Positions 1-8,909 of a stretch of DNA of 64,000 nt are shown piece after piece. Each line of letters begins with the position of its first letter. Position 1 is the stretch's first letter. Position numbers and translations under genes: made by a program. The notes below the pieces were generated by a model. The model saw nothing but the letters and a program-made list of their open reading frames with translations, was not told the origin of the DNA and made no database searches. Location: the NCBI RefSeq assembly GCF_003058055.1, contig NZ_QBTZ01000001.1, positions 3,366,001 to 3,430,000 on the forward strand, given 5' to 3'. Source of the DNA: Acidovorax sp. 107. GTDB lineage: Bacteria; Pseudomonadota; Gammaproteobacteria; Burkholderiales; Burkholderiaceae_C.

Positions 1-55
1 CTGGGTCATGTTGTTCTGTTCGGCGCGTGGCGGATTCGTACGAACCGCATGCTGA

Positions 56-901
56 TCATACGGTGACCACGCAGCGCGGCTGAAACGCTGCCTGCTCGCC
101 CTTGCGTGCGTAACCCAGCGGGTTGGCCACCACCCGGCACTGCCAGGGCGATCCGTCGCTGCGCTGACCCTGCGCGGTGTAGTCGCTGGGCGCATGCAGG
201 TGGCCATGCAGCCACAGCGGGGTGTGCATCAGCAGGTCGTCCAGTGCGTTGCAAAACCCTGCTGTGCCGGGCACCAGGCCGTAGCGGGGGTCGGCGCTGC
301 GCAGGCTGGGTGCAAAGTGGGTGACGACCACGGTGGGGCCGTCAAACGGCTGCTGCAGCACATCGCGCAGCCACTGCTGGCAGACCAGCGCCTGCTCGCG
401 CATGGGCTCGGCCAGAAACGGCTCTGTGTGGCGCGTGCCACCGGTCTTGCGCAGGTAGAAGTTGGCCGCGCGAAAGGCCTTGTCCCGCAGCTTGAGCCGG
501 CGCGTGAGGTCGGTCGTGCCCTCATGGTCGGCCAGTGCGTCGAAATCGCTCCACAGCGTCGTGCCCACAAAACGCACGCCTTGCAGCACCAGGGCTTCAC
601 GCTCCAGCCACGCAATGCCCAGGCGCTCGCAGGTCTGGCGCAGGCGCAGGTGCGCGGCATCGAAGTCCTGGGCGTCGTACTCATGGTTGCCGGGCACAAA
701 CAGCACAGGGGTCGGCCAGCCCCCATGCTGGGGCAGCGGCGAAAACCGGGCCAGGCCGAAGTCGTCGTCGCCCAGCTGGGAGCCTTGCTGGTAGGAGCCC
801 ACATCCCCCGCCAGCACCAGCACATCGGCGCCGGGGGCGGGTTCGGGCACAAAGTGCGGGTGAGCCTCCAGGTGGAGGTCAGAGAGAAGCTGGATATTCA
901 T
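56..901 (-). CDS. Calcineurin-like metallophosphoesterase
   Basis: A 281-residue predicted cytoplasmic phosphoesterase. The metal-binding motifs of the family are visible: DLHLE near residue 8, GDVG near 32, GNHEYD near 70, and two late histidine motifs, VVTHFAP and LHGHLH. The reading frame stays open far upstream, but translation from ATG at 901 begins MNIQLLSDLHLE, which is where members of this family begin, so I chose it. The gene lies 26 bp downstream of a LysR regulator on the same strand and may be co-transcribed with it. The substrate cannot be inferred from the sequence. Confidence 0.85.
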   Translation of the reverse strand: MNIQLLSDLHLEAHPHFVPEPAPGADVLVLAGDVGSYQQGSQLGDDDFGLARFSPLPQHGGWPTPVLFVPGNHEYDAQDFDAAHLRLRQTCERLGIAWLEREALVLQGVRFVGTTLWSDFDALADHEGTTDLTRRLKLRDKAFRAANFYLRKTGGTRHTEPFLAEPMREQALVCQQWLRDVLQQPFDGPTVVVTHFAPSLRSADPRYGLVPGTAGFCNALDDLLMHTPLWLHGHLHAPSDYTAQGQRSDGSPWQCRVVANPLGYARKGEQAAFQPRCVVTV

Positions 902-927
902 CAGACTGGAGGGCAGATGGGTGCAGT

Positions 928-1905
928 CTACGGCGTGCCGTGCAGGTCCTTCCCAGGGAAGGTGCGCCGCGCTGACCGCGCAAGGGCCTGCAGCAGCCAG
1001 GTCATCGCGGCCTGCTGGGGGCCGCGGCGGCGCCACAGGGCGTCTACGTGTACGGCGGGAACGTCCAGCGGCAGGGCCCGTTGCACCAGGGCGTCGGCAA
1101 TGCCGGTCACCGGCACAAAGTGGCGTGGCAGCACGGTCAGCAGGTCCGAGCCCGACACCACCCGCCCCGCCGTGAAGAACTGGTTGACCGTGATCACCAC
1201 CTTGCGCTCGCGGCCCAGCGACGCCAGGGCTTCGTCGATGAAGCCAAAAGGGCGACCCGAGAAACTCACCAGCATGTGCCGCGCTGCGCAGTAGGTGTCC
1301 AGCGTCAGCGGGGCGTCGGCCAAAGGGTGGCCCTGGCGCATCACACACACGTATTCGCCGTCGTACAGCCGGCGGCTTTCAAAGGCCACTACGCCGCCTG
1401 ATTGCGCCCGCGCGGTGAGGTCGGCCAGCGCTGCGGGAAAGTAGCCCACGGCCATGTCGGCCGCCTCTTCTTCCAGCAGGCGCCGGGGGTCGCGCGTGGT
1501 GAGTGGCAGCACGCGGATGGAGATGCCAGGGGCTTCGCGCTCGATGATTTCCACCAGGGCGGGCACCAGCGTCGCCGCCGTGGCATCGGCCATGGCCAGC
1601 ACAAAGGTGGACTCCGCCGTTGCCGGGTCAAAGTGACCGGGCGCCAGGGACTCCTGCAAATGGGCCAGAGCCTCGCGCACCGGCGGCCACAGGGCCAGTG
1701 CGCGTGGCGTGGGCTCCACGCCCTGGCCACTGCGCACCACCAGTTCATCCCCCACTACATCCCGCAGGCGCCGCATGGCGTTGCTGACGGCCGGCTGGGT
1801 GATGGAGAGCTTGTGCGCGGCCCGGGTGAGGCTGCGCTCGGCCATCACCTCGTCAAAGACGCGCAGCAGGTTCAGGTCCAGGGAGCGGAAGTTCAAAGGA
1901 GTCAT
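928..1905 (-). CDS. LysR-family transcriptional regulator
   Basis: A 325-residue regulator with an N-terminal winged helix-turn-helix (residues about 9-67, with SLTRAAHKLSITQPAVSNAM) and a C-terminal periplasmic-binding-like effector domain. ATG at 1905 gives the normal LysR length and the typical RSLDLNLLRVF opening. It is transcribed away from a small membrane-protein gene at 2044. An inverted repeat at 1921-1943, next to the start codon, is a plausible autoregulatory site. The effector is unknown. Confidence 0.88.
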   Translation of the reverse strand: MTPLNFRSLDLNLLRVFDEVMAERSLTRAAHKLSITQPAVSNAMRRLRDVVGDELVVRSGQGVEPTPRALALWPPVREALAHLQESLAPGHFDPATAESTFVLAMADATAATLVPALVEIIEREAPGISIRVLPLTTRDPRRLLEEEAADMAVGYFPAALADLTARAQSGGVVAFESRRLYDGEYVCVMRQGHPLADAPLTLDTYCAARHMLVSFSGRPFGFIDEALASLGRERKVVITVNQFFTAGRVVSGSDLLTVLPRHFVPVTGIADALVQRALPLDVPAVHVDALWRRRGPQQAAMTWLLQALARSARRTFPGKDLHGTP

Positions 1906-1920
1906 GGTCGCCCCAACAGC

Positions 1921-1943
1921 ATATTCATCACAAACATGAATAT
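1921..1943. promoter_or_regulatory. Inverted repeat, likely LysR operator
   Basis: ATATTCAT and ATGAATAT form a perfect 8-bp inverted repeat with a 7-bp spacer, which fits the LysR T-N11-A pattern. It lies 16 bp upstream of the LysR start codon, in the region shared with the divergent gene at 2044. That it is an operator is inference. Confidence 0.5.
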
Positions 1944-2043
1944 CAATGATTCAAAATATAAACTTGAACATGCAAAGGGTAAACCCTAATATCACCCCAT
2001 CGCCCGGCAATCTCGCCACAAGCGTTAGAAAAGGGAAACCGAA

Positions 2044-2484
2044 ATGACCGCCTTTGCACACGTTGAGTACCCCACCGAACACCCCGGCGTTGTCCGCGCC
2101 GAAAACGCTGCCGCCGCCCTGAAGAGCGCTGCCGCCCATTTTGACGGCGCGCGTGGCGCAGCCTCCTTGCTGCTGGCCGCCGTGGTCTCCGCGCTGCTGG
2201 TGGTTGCCAATCAAGTCATCGACACCTGGACCGAAGGCCACCTGCTGGCCGCCTGGATGGTGCTGTGGCTCGTGGCCTTTGCCGCGCTGGCCCTGCTGAC
2301 CAGCCCCGCCCGTCGCGCCGGTGTGGCGCTGCGCGGTTCCGCGCTGGCCTGGGCTGAAAACCGTCGCCGCGCCGCTGAAGATCAGCGCACCTGGCAAGTC
2401 GCCATGAAGGACCCCCGCATCATGGCCGAGCTGAACCACGCGATGGGCATTCCCACCGTGGACAGCATTCGCAAGTACTACTGA
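2044..2484 (+). CDS. Small two-helix membrane protein, unknown function
   Basis: A 146-residue protein I do not recognise. The N-terminal 35 residues are Ala-rich and polar. Two hydrophobic segments follow (about 40-57 and 67-86), then a basic, Arg-rich C-terminal tail ending DSIRKYY. The layout suggests an inner-membrane protein with both ends in the cytoplasm, somewhat like DUF883 or holin-like small proteins, but I cannot assign a family. A GAAA-rich stretch before ATG 2044 contains a weak ribosome site. A strong terminator follows at 2529. Confidence 0.7.
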   Translation: MTAFAHVEYPTEHPGVVRAENAAAALKSAAAHFDGARGAASLLLAAVVSALLVVANQVIDTWTEGHLLAAWMVLWLVAFAALALLTSPARRAGVALRGSALAWAENRRRAAEDQRTWQVAMKDPRIMAELNHAMGIPTVDSIRKYY

Positions 2485-2528
2485 ACTGAGGGTTTAGCGC
2501 AGCACACTGCGCAACCCAGCCCATTCAA

Positions 2529-2557
2529 AGCCGTGGCAGACGCCACGGCTTTTTTTA
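2529..2557 (+). terminator. Rho-independent terminator
   Basis: A 9-bp perfect stem (AGCCGTGGC/GCCACGGCT) with a 4-nt loop is followed by a run of seven T. It ends the transcript of the small membrane protein at 2044-2484. Confidence 0.85.
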
Positions 2558-2623
2558 TGTCTGTGCTTGTCATGTCCCATTCCTGGTGCTCCAGGCCGCT
2601 GCTGTTGCTGCAGCGCGGGGGCG

Positions 2624-2654
2624 AAAAAAAGCCGCCCCGCGAGTGCGGGACGGC
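2624..2654 (-). terminator. Rho-independent terminator of pckG
   Basis: Read on the minus strand, a GC-rich 10-bp stem with one G-U pair is followed by seven T. It lies about 35 bp beyond the pckG stop codon. Confidence 0.85.
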
Positions 2655-2690
2655 TTTGAGTAGGGAAGCTTCCTGGATCAGACGAGCGTA

Positions 2691-4562
2691 TCAGGCCGCC
2701 AGGCGCTTTTCCAGTTGCGCCTTGGTATCGAGCAGCGCCTGGGGCAGGTGGTAGGCCAGCTGCTCAAAGTGGGCGGTGTGCAGCTTGAACTCTTCCGTCC
2801 ATGCGGCCTTGTCGATGCTGGTCACGGCGTCGAACTTCTGGGCATTGAAATCCAGCCCGGTCCAGTTGATCTCGGCGTACTGCGGGGCCACGCCGAACAT
2901 GGTTTCCTGGCCTTGGGCTTGGCCTTCGATGCGGTCGATCATCCACTTGAGCACACGCATGTTGTCGCCATAGCCGGGCCAGACGAACTTGCCGGCTTCA
3001 TCCTTGCGGAACCAGTTCACGCAGAACACCTTGGGCAGCGCCTTTCCGGTGGCGGCAATTTGGCCTTCCATGTTCAGCCAGTGCTGGAAGTAGTCGCTCA
3101 TGTTGTAGCCACAGAACGGCAGCATGGCGAAGGGGTCGCGGCGCACCACGCCTTGGGCGCCAAAGGCGGCGGCGGTGGTTTCGGAACCCATGGTCGCTGC
3201 CATGTACACGCCTTCGGTCCAGGTGCGGGCTTCGGTCACCAGTGGCACGGTGGTGGAGCGGCGGCCGCCGAAGATGAAGGCGTCAATGGCCACGCCATTG
3301 GCATCGTCCCACTGGGGGTCGAGCGCTGGGTTGTTGGTGGCGGCCACGGTGAAGCGCGAGTTCGGGTGGGCGGCCTTGGCGCCGGTTTCCTTGGCGATCT
3401 GGGGCGTCCAGTCCTTGCCTTGCCAGTCGATCAGGTGGTCGGGCAGCTTGCCCGTGTCCTTTTCCATGCCTTCCCACCACACGTCGCCGTCGTCCGTCAG
3501 GGCCACGTTGGTAAAGATCACGTCCTTGTCCAGGCTGCGCATGCAGTTGGGGTTGGTATGCATGTTGGTGCCGGGGGCCACGCCAAAGTAGCCAGCCTCG
3601 GGGTTGATGGCGTACATCTTGCCGTCGGCATGGGGCTTGATCCAGGCGATGTCGTCACCGATGGTGGTGACCTTCCAGCCGGCAAAGCCCGCCTCGGGCG
3701 GCACCAGCATGGAGAAGTTGGTCTTGCCGCAGGCGCTGGGGAAGGCCGCTGCCACGTGGTACTTCTTGCCTTGGGGGTTGGTCACGCCCAGGATGAGCAT
3801 GTGCTCGGCCAGCCAGCCCTGGTCACGGCCCATGGTGGAGGCGATGCGCAGGGCCAGGCACTTCTTGCCCAGCAGCGCGTTGCCGCCGTAGCCCGAGCCG
3901 TAGGACCAGATTTCGCGCGTTTCGGGGTAGTGCACGATGTACTTGACCTTGGGGTTGCAAGGCCAGCTCGTCGTGTCCTTCTCGCCTTCGGCCAGGGGAG
4001 CGCCCACGGTGTGCATGCAGGGCACGAACTCGCCTTCCACGCCCAGCACGTCGTACACGGCCTTGCCCATGCGGGTCATGAGCTTCTGGTTCACGGCCAC
4101 GTAAGCGCTGTCGGTCAGTTCCACGCCGATGTGGGCAATGTGGCTGCCCAACGGGCCCATGCTGAAGGGCACCACGTACATGGTGCGGCCCTTCATGCAG
4201 CCGTCAAACAGCGGCTGCAGGGTGGCGCGCATTTCAGCGGGGGCCATCCAGTTGTTGGTGGGGCCGGCGTCTTCCTTGGCGGCCGAGCAGATGTAGGTGC
4301 GGTCTTCCACGCGGGCCACGTCCGATGGATCGGACCAAGCCAGGAAGCTGCCGGGGCGCTTGGCGGGGTTCAGCTTCTTGAAGGTGCCGGCATCGACCAG
4401 TTGCTGGCACAGGCGGTCGTACTCTTCCTGGGAGCCATCGCACCAGTAGATGTTGTCGGGCTTGCACAGGGCGGCCATGTCGGCCACCCAGGCGAGCAGC
4501 CGGGCGTTTTTGACGTAAGCGGGGGCGTTGAGATTCAGGCCCTGCATCGTGGGTGCGTTCAT
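2691..4562 (-). CDS. pckG: Phosphoenolpyruvate carboxykinase (GTP)
   Basis: A 623-residue cytoplasmic enzyme that converts oxaloacetate and GTP to phosphoenolpyruvate, GDP and CO2, the first committed step of gluconeogenesis. Length and sequence fit the GTP-dependent family. Visible are the P-loop [14 protein letters not shown], the metal-binding TTIGDDIAW, the FIFGGRRS segment and the [23 protein letters not shown] region (split here: [12 protein letters not shown], then [11 protein letters not shown]). ATG at 4562 is preceded by AGGAAG and gives the normal N-terminus; the frame extends further only into the leader. It is monocistronic with its own terminator. The leader carries unusual A/T-tract inverted repeats (4579-4670). 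Confidence 0.96.
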   Translation of the reverse strand: MNAPTMQGLNLNAPAYVKNARLLAWVADMAALCKPDNIYWCDGSQEEYDRLCQQLVDAGTFKKLNPAKRPGSFLAWSDPSDVARVEDRTYICSAAKEDAGPTNNWMAPAEMRATLQPLFDGCMKGRTMYVVPFSMGPLGSHIAHIGVELTDSAYVAVNQKLMTRMGKAVYDVLGVEGEFVPCMHTVGAPLAEGEKDTTSWPCNPKVKYIVHYPETREIWSYGSGYGGNALLGKKCLALRIASTMGRDQGWLAEHMLILGVTNPQGKKYHVAAAFPSACGKTNFSMLVPPEAGFAGWKVTTIGDDIAWIKPHADGKMYAINPEAGYFGVAPGTNMHTNPNCMRSLDKDVIFTNVALTDDGDVWWEGMEKDTGKLPDHLIDWQGKDWTPQIAKETGAKAAHPNSRFTVAATNNPALDPQWDDANGVAIDAFIFGGRRSTTVPLVTEARTWTEGVYMAATMGSETTAAAFGAQGVVRRDPFAMLPFCGYNMSDYFQHWLNMEGQIAATGKALPKVFCVNWFRKDEAGKFVWPGYGDNMRVLKWMIDRIEGQAQGQETMFGVAPQYAEINWTGLDFNAQKFDAVTSIDKAAWTEEFKLHTAHFEQLAYHLPQALLDTKAQLEKRLAA

Positions 4563-4578
4563 CGGGGAGCTTCCTAAG

Positions 4579-4670
4579 TTGAAAAAACGTTTTTTCAAAG
4601 GAAGCGGACCGAACGGGTCACGGCGAGGCCTGGCGCAATTGCGGTGCTGAGCGCTGCCTTTGAAAAAACG
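4579..4670 (-). promoter_or_regulatory. pckG leader with competing inverted repeats
   Basis: The 308 bp between pckG and queC hold two related structures. A perfect 20-bp palindrome (TTGAAAAAAC and its complement) lies at 4579-4598, 16 bp before the pckG ATG. The 19-nt segment 4588-4606 is also an inverted repeat, at 18 of 19 positions, of 4652-4670. In the pckG mRNA the long-range hairpin would be followed directly by six U, like an intrinsic terminator. The same strand of the stem can instead pair with the local palindrome. This could be a leader attenuator or a protein operator. The structure is seen; the function is inferred. Confidence 0.5.
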
Positions 4671-4870
4671 GCTTTCGTGCTCAGTCGGCGGGCGGGAGCG
4701 TGTGTCAGCCCCACGGGTGGAGGCTAGTTCCACGGATTCCGCGGGTCGGCTGGGATGTCAATTTTATGAATCTGCCGCCCATTTGTCTGTCAGACAGGGA
4801 TCAAAACCATGCAAAAAAAACATGGGGTTATGCATTCAATCCTACGCCCGGTAGACGCCTGGCTGTGGCG

Positions 4871-5581
4871 CTAGGGCTGGGTCGCCGCACCGCTCCAGCG
4901 CTCAAAGCCCGCCTTGCGCAGCGCACACGCCGGACAAGTGCCACAGCCGTACCCCCAGGCATGCAACGTGTCGCGCACGCCGTGGTAGCAGGTATGCGAG
5001 TCGTTCACGATCAGATCGACCAGCGCCTGCCCACCCAGGGTTCGCGCCAGCTCCCAGGTCTCGGCCTTGTCCAGCCACATGAGGGGCGTCTCGAACGTGA
5101 ACCGCTGGCCCATGCCCAGCGACACCGCCACCTGCAGCGCCTTGAGCGTGTCGTCGCGGCAATCGGGGTAGCCCGAAAAATCGGTCTCGCACATGCCGCC
5201 CACCAGGGTGTGCAGCCCGCGCCGGTAGCCTACGGCGGCGGCCAGCTGGAAGAACAGCAGGTTGCGCCCCGGCACAAAGGTGTTGGGCAGGCCGGCGGCG
5301 GTCATCTGGATCTCGGCGTCGCTGGTCAGCGCGGTGTCGCTGATGTGGCCCAGCACCGCCAGGTCCAGCATGTGGTCGTCGCCCAGCCGGGCGTTCCACT
5401 GCGGAAACTGCGCGCGCAGCGACGCCAGCACCGTCTGCCGCGCCTGCAGCTCAATGTGGTGGCGCTGGCCGTAGTCAAAGCCGATGGTTTCCACATGGGC
5501 GAAGTGTTCAAGCGCCCAGGCCAGGCAGGTGGTGGAGTCCTGGCCTCCGGAAAAGAGGACGAGTGCGTGTCCGGGTCTCAT
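4871..5581 (-). CDS. queC: 7-cyano-7-deazaguanine synthase
   Basis: A 236-residue cytoplasmic enzyme that makes preQ0 from 7-carboxy-7-deazaguanine, ammonia and ATP on the way to queuosine in tRNA. The ATP-pyrophosphatase loop [10 protein letters not shown] is at residues 9-18. The C-terminal zinc cysteines are visible as C-x7-[10 protein letters not shown] 5581 was chosen because translation from it begins [13 protein letters not shown], as in the family. Longer versions of the frame would run back through the terminator at 5626-5650. No other que genes are in the window. Confidence 0.94.
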   Translation of the reverse strand: MRPGHALVLFSGGQDSTTCLAWALEHFAHVETIGFDYGQRHHIELQARQTVLASLRAQFPQWNARLGDDHMLDLAVLGHISDTALTSDAEIQMTAAGLPNTFVPGRNLLFFQLAAAVGYRRGLHTLVGGMCETDFSGYPDCRDDTLKALQVAVSLGMGQRFTFETPLMWLDKAETWELARTLGGQALVDLIVNDSHTCYHGVRDTLHAWGYGCGTCPACALRKAGFERWSGAATQP

Positions 5582-5625
5582 GGGGGTTCTCCAGGTCAAA
5601 CGAGGATGGGAGTGGGGGCTGGACG

Positions 5626-5650
5626 AAAAAAAGCCCCGCACTGCGGGGCT
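5626..5650 (-). terminator. Rho-independent terminator of the 48-residue gene
   Basis: On the minus strand, AGCCCCGC and GCGGGGCT pair across a 3-nt loop and are followed by seven T. It separates the small gene at 5674-5820 from queC and argues against any longer queC N-terminus. Confidence 0.85.
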
Positions 5651-5673
5651 GTGGGGGATGCCTGCCGGAGCGG

Positions 5674-5820
5674 TCAGGCCATCATCACGGCAATGAACGC
5701 CAGCAGGAACATCATGATGCCGCCCACCACCGGCAGCACCATGGGGACCACGTGAACGACGTTTTCCACGGGGTCGTTCGATGGCGTTGCAGAGGCGTGC
5801 GAAGTGTTGTGGTCAGACAT
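5674..5820 (-). CDS. 48-residue single-helix membrane protein
   Basis: A short gene: 48 codons from ATG 5820 to TGA 5676-5674. The first 20 residues are polar ([20 protein letters not shown]). Residues about 22-48 form one hydrophobic helix rich in Val and Met that runs to the C-terminus. It has its own terminator 24 bp downstream, so it looks like a complete transcription unit. I do not recognise a family; tail-anchored proteins this small are often accessory subunits of respiratory complexes. The call rests on the open frame, the clean hydrophobic helix and the terminator. Confidence 0.65.
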   Translation of the reverse strand: MSDHNTSHASATPSNDPVENVVHVVPMVLPVVGGIMMFLLAFIAVMMA

Positions 5821-5908
5821 GGTGGGCTCCAGATGCTTAAAACTTGCGCAATTCTAGCCGCGAGAACCTGCGCAGGGGCAAAACCCTCTGGTCTCTATGA
5901 ACCGGCTC

Positions 5909-7108
5909 TCAAATCAGGTCGGCCTGCATGCCCGCCGCCCGCAGCTGTCCCAGCACCTCATCGACATGGGTCTTGCCCCGGGTTTGCAGCACCAGTTCGA
6001 TCTCCACGTTCTGTGCGGCCAGCATGGTGAAGGCGCGCTGGTGGTGCACTTCCTCGATGTTGGCGCCCGCGTCGGCCACGGTGGCGGTGATGCGCGCCAG
6101 CACGCCGGGTACATCGCGTGCGCTGACCTTGATGCGCGCCAGGCGCCCCGAGCGCACCATGCCGCGCTCGATGATGGCCGCCAGCAGCAGCGGGTCGATG
6201 TTGCCGCCGCACAGCACCAGGCCGACGCGCTTGCCCTTGAAGCGTTCGGGGTAGCGCACCAGAGCGGCCAGGCCGGCAGCCCCTGCGCCTTCGACCAGGG
6301 TCTTTTCAATCTCCAGCAGCATCAGCACCGCCTGCTCGATGTCGCCCTCGTCCACCAGCACCAGGTCGTCCACCAGGCGTTTGACGATCTCCTGCGTGAT
6401 CTTGCCCGGCGTGCCCACGGCAATACCCTCGGCTATTGTTGACGTGCCCTGCGGGTGGTGCGTGCCCTTGACGGCGTTGACCATGGCCGGAAAGCGTGCG
6501 GTCTGCACGCCCACGATCTCGATGCCGGGCTTGAGCGCCTTGGCGGCCGTGGCCACGCCCGAGATCAGCCCGCCACCGCCGACGGCAATCACCAGCGTTT
6601 CGAGGTCGGGCACGGCCTGCAGCATCTCCAGGCCCAGCGTGCCCTGGCCGGCGGCCACGCCTTCATCGTCATACGGGTGCACAAAGGTCAGCCCCTGCGC
6701 GTCGGCCAGGGCGTAGGCGTGGGCACGGGCTTCTTCCAGCGTGTCGCCATGCAGCACCACCTCGGCACCGAACCCGCGTGTGCGCTCCACCTTCACCCCG
6801 GGCGTGAAGCGCGGCATCACGATCACCGCGCGCAGGCCCAGGCGCTGCGCGTGGTAGGCCACGCCCTGCGCATGGTTGCCCGCGCTCATGGCCACCACGC
6901 CGCGCGCTCGCTCCGCGTCGGTCAGCAGCGTGAGCCGGTTGCAGGCGCCCCGCTCCTTGAACGACGCGGTGAACTGCAGATTCTCGAACTTGAGGAATAC
7001 CTGCGCGCCCACGATCTGCGAGAGCGTCTTGGATTCCACACAGGGGGTGTCCAGCACCTGGCCTTGCAGGCGGGTGGCGGCGTCGCGGATGTCTTGGAGG
7101 GTCAGCAT
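5909..7108 (-). CDS. ilvA: Threonine dehydratase (threonine ammonia-lyase) with ACT domain
   Basis: A 399-residue PLP enzyme that deaminates L-threonine to 2-oxobutanoate, the entry to isoleucine synthesis or threonine catabolism. The PLP lysine lies in ASFKERGACNRL, the SAGNHAQG motif and the phosphate-binding GGGGLISG loop follow, and a single ACT regulatory domain occupies roughly residues 325-399. The length with one ACT domain fits the shorter form rather than the roughly 500-residue two-ACT biosynthetic enzyme. ATG 7108 was chosen over an upstream in-frame TTG. Confidence 0.93.
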   Translation of the reverse strand: MLTLQDIRDAATRLQGQVLDTPCVESKTLSQIVGAQVFLKFENLQFTASFKERGACNRLTLLTDAERARGVVAMSAGNHAQGVAYHAQRLGLRAVIVMPRFTPGVKVERTRGFGAEVVLHGDTLEEARAHAYALADAQGLTFVHPYDDEGVAAGQGTLGLEMLQAVPDLETLVIAVGGGGLISGVATAAKALKPGIEIVGVQTARFPAMVNAVKGTHHPQGTSTIAEGIAVGTPGKITQEIVKRLVDDLVLVDEGDIEQAVLMLLEIEKTLVEGAGAAGLAALVRYPERFKGKRVGLVLCGGNIDPLLLAAIIERGMVRSGRLARIKVSARDVPGVLARITATVADAGANIEEVHHQRAFTMLAAQNVEIELVLQTRGKTHVDEVLGQLRAAGMQADLI

Positions 7109-7164
7109 GGGCCGATTGTGGCGCAACGTGGGAGGGTAGGGCGCTGTGGCGGGTGCGGAGCAGG

Positions 7165-7224
7165 TATTTGAATGAAAAGTGCCGCAAGTGCTAGAGATTC
7201 ATGCGCTTATTGCTATCAATTTTG
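7165..7224 (-). repeat. Dispersed TAGCTAT repeat, copy 1
   Basis: Reverse-oriented copy of a roughly 65-nt intergenic repeat. On the minus strand it contains TTGATAGCAATAAGCGC, then CTAGCACTTGCGGC and ATTCAAAT. It fills the gap between ilvA and the norR stop codon. Confidence 0.7.
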
Positions 7225-7229
7225 AGCGT

Positions 7230-8795
7230 CTATTTGACGCCCAGCCTGCGCGCCAGCTTGTGCAGGTTGCTGGCGTCCACCTCGAGTGCACGCGCGGCCC
7301 GGGCCCAGTTGCCCTGGTGGCGGGCCAGGGCCTGGGTGATGGCGAGCCGCTGGCAGGCATCCACGGCATCGCGCAAGGGGCCCTCGGCGGTGGCGGGTGG
7401 GGGTAGCTCCGCAGCCATGGCGGGGGCGCTGGCGTCCAGCGGCGCATGGGCCGCGCTGGCGGCTTGGGCGTCCAGGTCCAGCAGCGCGGGCTCCAGCGTC
7501 ACGATGTCGGCGCGGTTCACGCCCCGGCTCAGGGCCTTGAGTGCGGCGCGGCTGATCACGTGCTCCAGCTCGCGGATGTTGCCGGGCCAGGGGTAGCGGC
7601 GCAGTGCGTCCTGCGCACTGGCCGACAGGCGCAGGCTGCGCAGGCCCAGGCGAGCGCGGTTCAGTTCCAGAAAACGGCCCGCTAGCAGCAGCACATCGTT
7701 GCCCCGTTCACGCAGCGGCGGGATGGGCACGGGATACACCGACAGCCTGTGGTACAGGTCGGCGCGAAACGCGCCGTCGCGCACCTGCTCGCGCAGGTTG
7801 CGGTTGGTGGCGGCGATCACGCGCACGTCCACGCGGCGCGGGCGGTCGGCGCCCAGGCGCTGGATCTCGCCGTTCTGCAATGTGCGCAGCAGCTTGGCCT
7901 GCACGGCCAGCGGCAGCTCGCCCACTTCGTCGAGAAACAGTGTGCCGCCCTCGGCAGCCTCGAAGCGCCCGGGCCGGTCGGTCACCGCGCCGGAGAACGC
8001 GCCACGCACATGGCCGAAGAGTTCGCTCTCGGCCAGCGATTCGGGCAGCGCCGCGCAGTTCACGTGCACCAGCGGCTTGGTGCGGCGCGTGGACTGGCGG
8101 TGCAGCAGGCGCGCGAGCAGCTCCTTGCCCACACCGGTTTCGCCCAGCAGCAACACGGGCAAGTCCGAGCCGGCCACCACCTCCAGCTCGTGCAGCAGGC
8201 GCAACAGGGGCTCGCTCTGGCCGACGATCTCCATGTCGCCATCGCCCGCGCGGGTGGCGCGCTCATCGTCGGCGCTGCGCGTGTGGGGGGCGCTGCGCAG
8301 TGCCTGCACTTCGCGCTCCAGCCGCGAGATGCGCACGGCCGCCTCCACCAGCACCTTGCAGTCGGCCAGCGCGGCGCGTGCGGCTTCGCCAAAGGTGCCG
8401 GTCTGCAGGGCGTCGAGCGTGAGCACGCCCCAGGGCTGGCCATCCACCTGCAGGCCCATGCCCATGCAGTCGTGCACCGGCAGGGGCTCGCCCACCAGGG
8501 TGTCGAGCAAGCCGTCATAGGGGTCGGGCAGGCTGCTGTCGTGGTCAAAACAAGTCACCTCGCGCCGCGCCAGGATGGCCGCGAGCCGGGGGTGCTGGCT
8601 GACCGCAAAGCGCCGGCCCAGCGCCTCGCGCACCAGGCCGTCCACGGCCAGCGGGCGCAGGTGCTCTTCTTCCAGTTGCAGCAGCGCCACGGCCCCGCAG
8701 TGGAACCGGCTGCGCAGGTGGGCGACCAGCCGCTGCAGGCGCACGGCCTGGGGGAGGTCGGTGGCCAGGTCGGCCAGCAGCGGGCTATGGTCCAT
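7230..8795 (-). CDS. norR: NO-responsive sigma-54 activator NorR
   Basis: A 521-residue cytoplasmic activator. Its N-terminal GAF domain (about 1-170) keeps residues that in E. coli NorR bind the non-haem iron that senses NO: LPDPYDGL, the cysteine in VHDCMG and the aspartate in LTLDAL. The AAA+ domain (about 195-430) has Walker A GETGVGKE and Walker B TLFLDEVGE. The sigma-54 contact loop reads GAFSGA instead of GAFTGA. A Fis-type helix-turn-helix ends the protein. It is divergent from norB, with three NorR sites between them, the first touching its own start codon, so it probably represses itself. Confidence 0.96.
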   Translation of the reverse strand: MDHSPLLADLATDLPQAVRLQRLVAHLRSRFHCGAVALLQLEEEHLRPLAVDGLVREALGRRFAVSQHPRLAAILARREVTCFDHDSSLPDPYDGLLDTLVGEPLPVHDCMGMGLQVDGQPWGVLTLDALQTGTFGEAARAALADCKVLVEAAVRISRLEREVQALRSAPHTRSADDERATRAGDGDMEIVGQSEPLLRLLHELEVVAGSDLPVLLLGETGVGKELLARLLHRQSTRRTKPLVHVNCAALPESLAESELFGHVRGAFSGAVTDRPGRFEAAEGGTLFLDEVGELPLAVQAKLLRTLQNGEIQRLGADRPRRVDVRVIAATNRNLREQVRDGAFRADLYHRLSVYPVPIPPLRERGNDVLLLAGRFLELNRARLGLRSLRLSASAQDALRRYPWPGNIRELEHVISRAALKALSRGVNRADIVTLEPALLDLDAQAASAAHAPLDASAPAMAAELPPPATAEGPLRDAVDACQRLAITQALARHQGNWARAARALEVDASNLHKLARRLGVK

Positions 8796-8853
8796 GGTGA
8801 TATTTACCTTTGATGGGTGAATTAAACCCTATTTGCAAATGGTGAAAAAAACC
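8796..8853. promoter_or_regulatory. Three NorR enhancer sites (GGT-N7-ACC)
   Basis: Three exact GGT-N7-ACC sites lie at 8796-8808, 8816-8828 and 8841-8853. GGT-N7-ACC is the published NorR motif in Ralstonia/Cupriavidus, and a set of three upstream sites is the known arrangement for NorR hexamer activation. They lie about 40-100 bp upstream of the sigma-54 promoter of norB. Confidence 0.9.
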
Positions 8854-8893
8854 ATGACCGCTGTAAGTGGTTGATTTGATGGGCTTGTGGCCC

Positions 8894-8909
8894 TGGCCTG
8901 GCGCTTGCA
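8894..8909 (+). promoter_or_regulatory. Sigma-54 (-24/-12) promoter of norB
   Basis: TGGC-N7-TTGC followed by A gives the required GG-N10-GC spacing of a sigma-54 promoter. Transcription would start near 8920, about 135 nt before the norB ATG. It pairs with the three NorR sites just upstream. Confidence 0.85.

Noticed and set aside
2715..4577. Long open frame on the plus strand opposite pckG
   Set aside because: It is the antisense shadow of a highly conserved enzyme gene; its His/Val/Gly-rich translation has no protein-like features.
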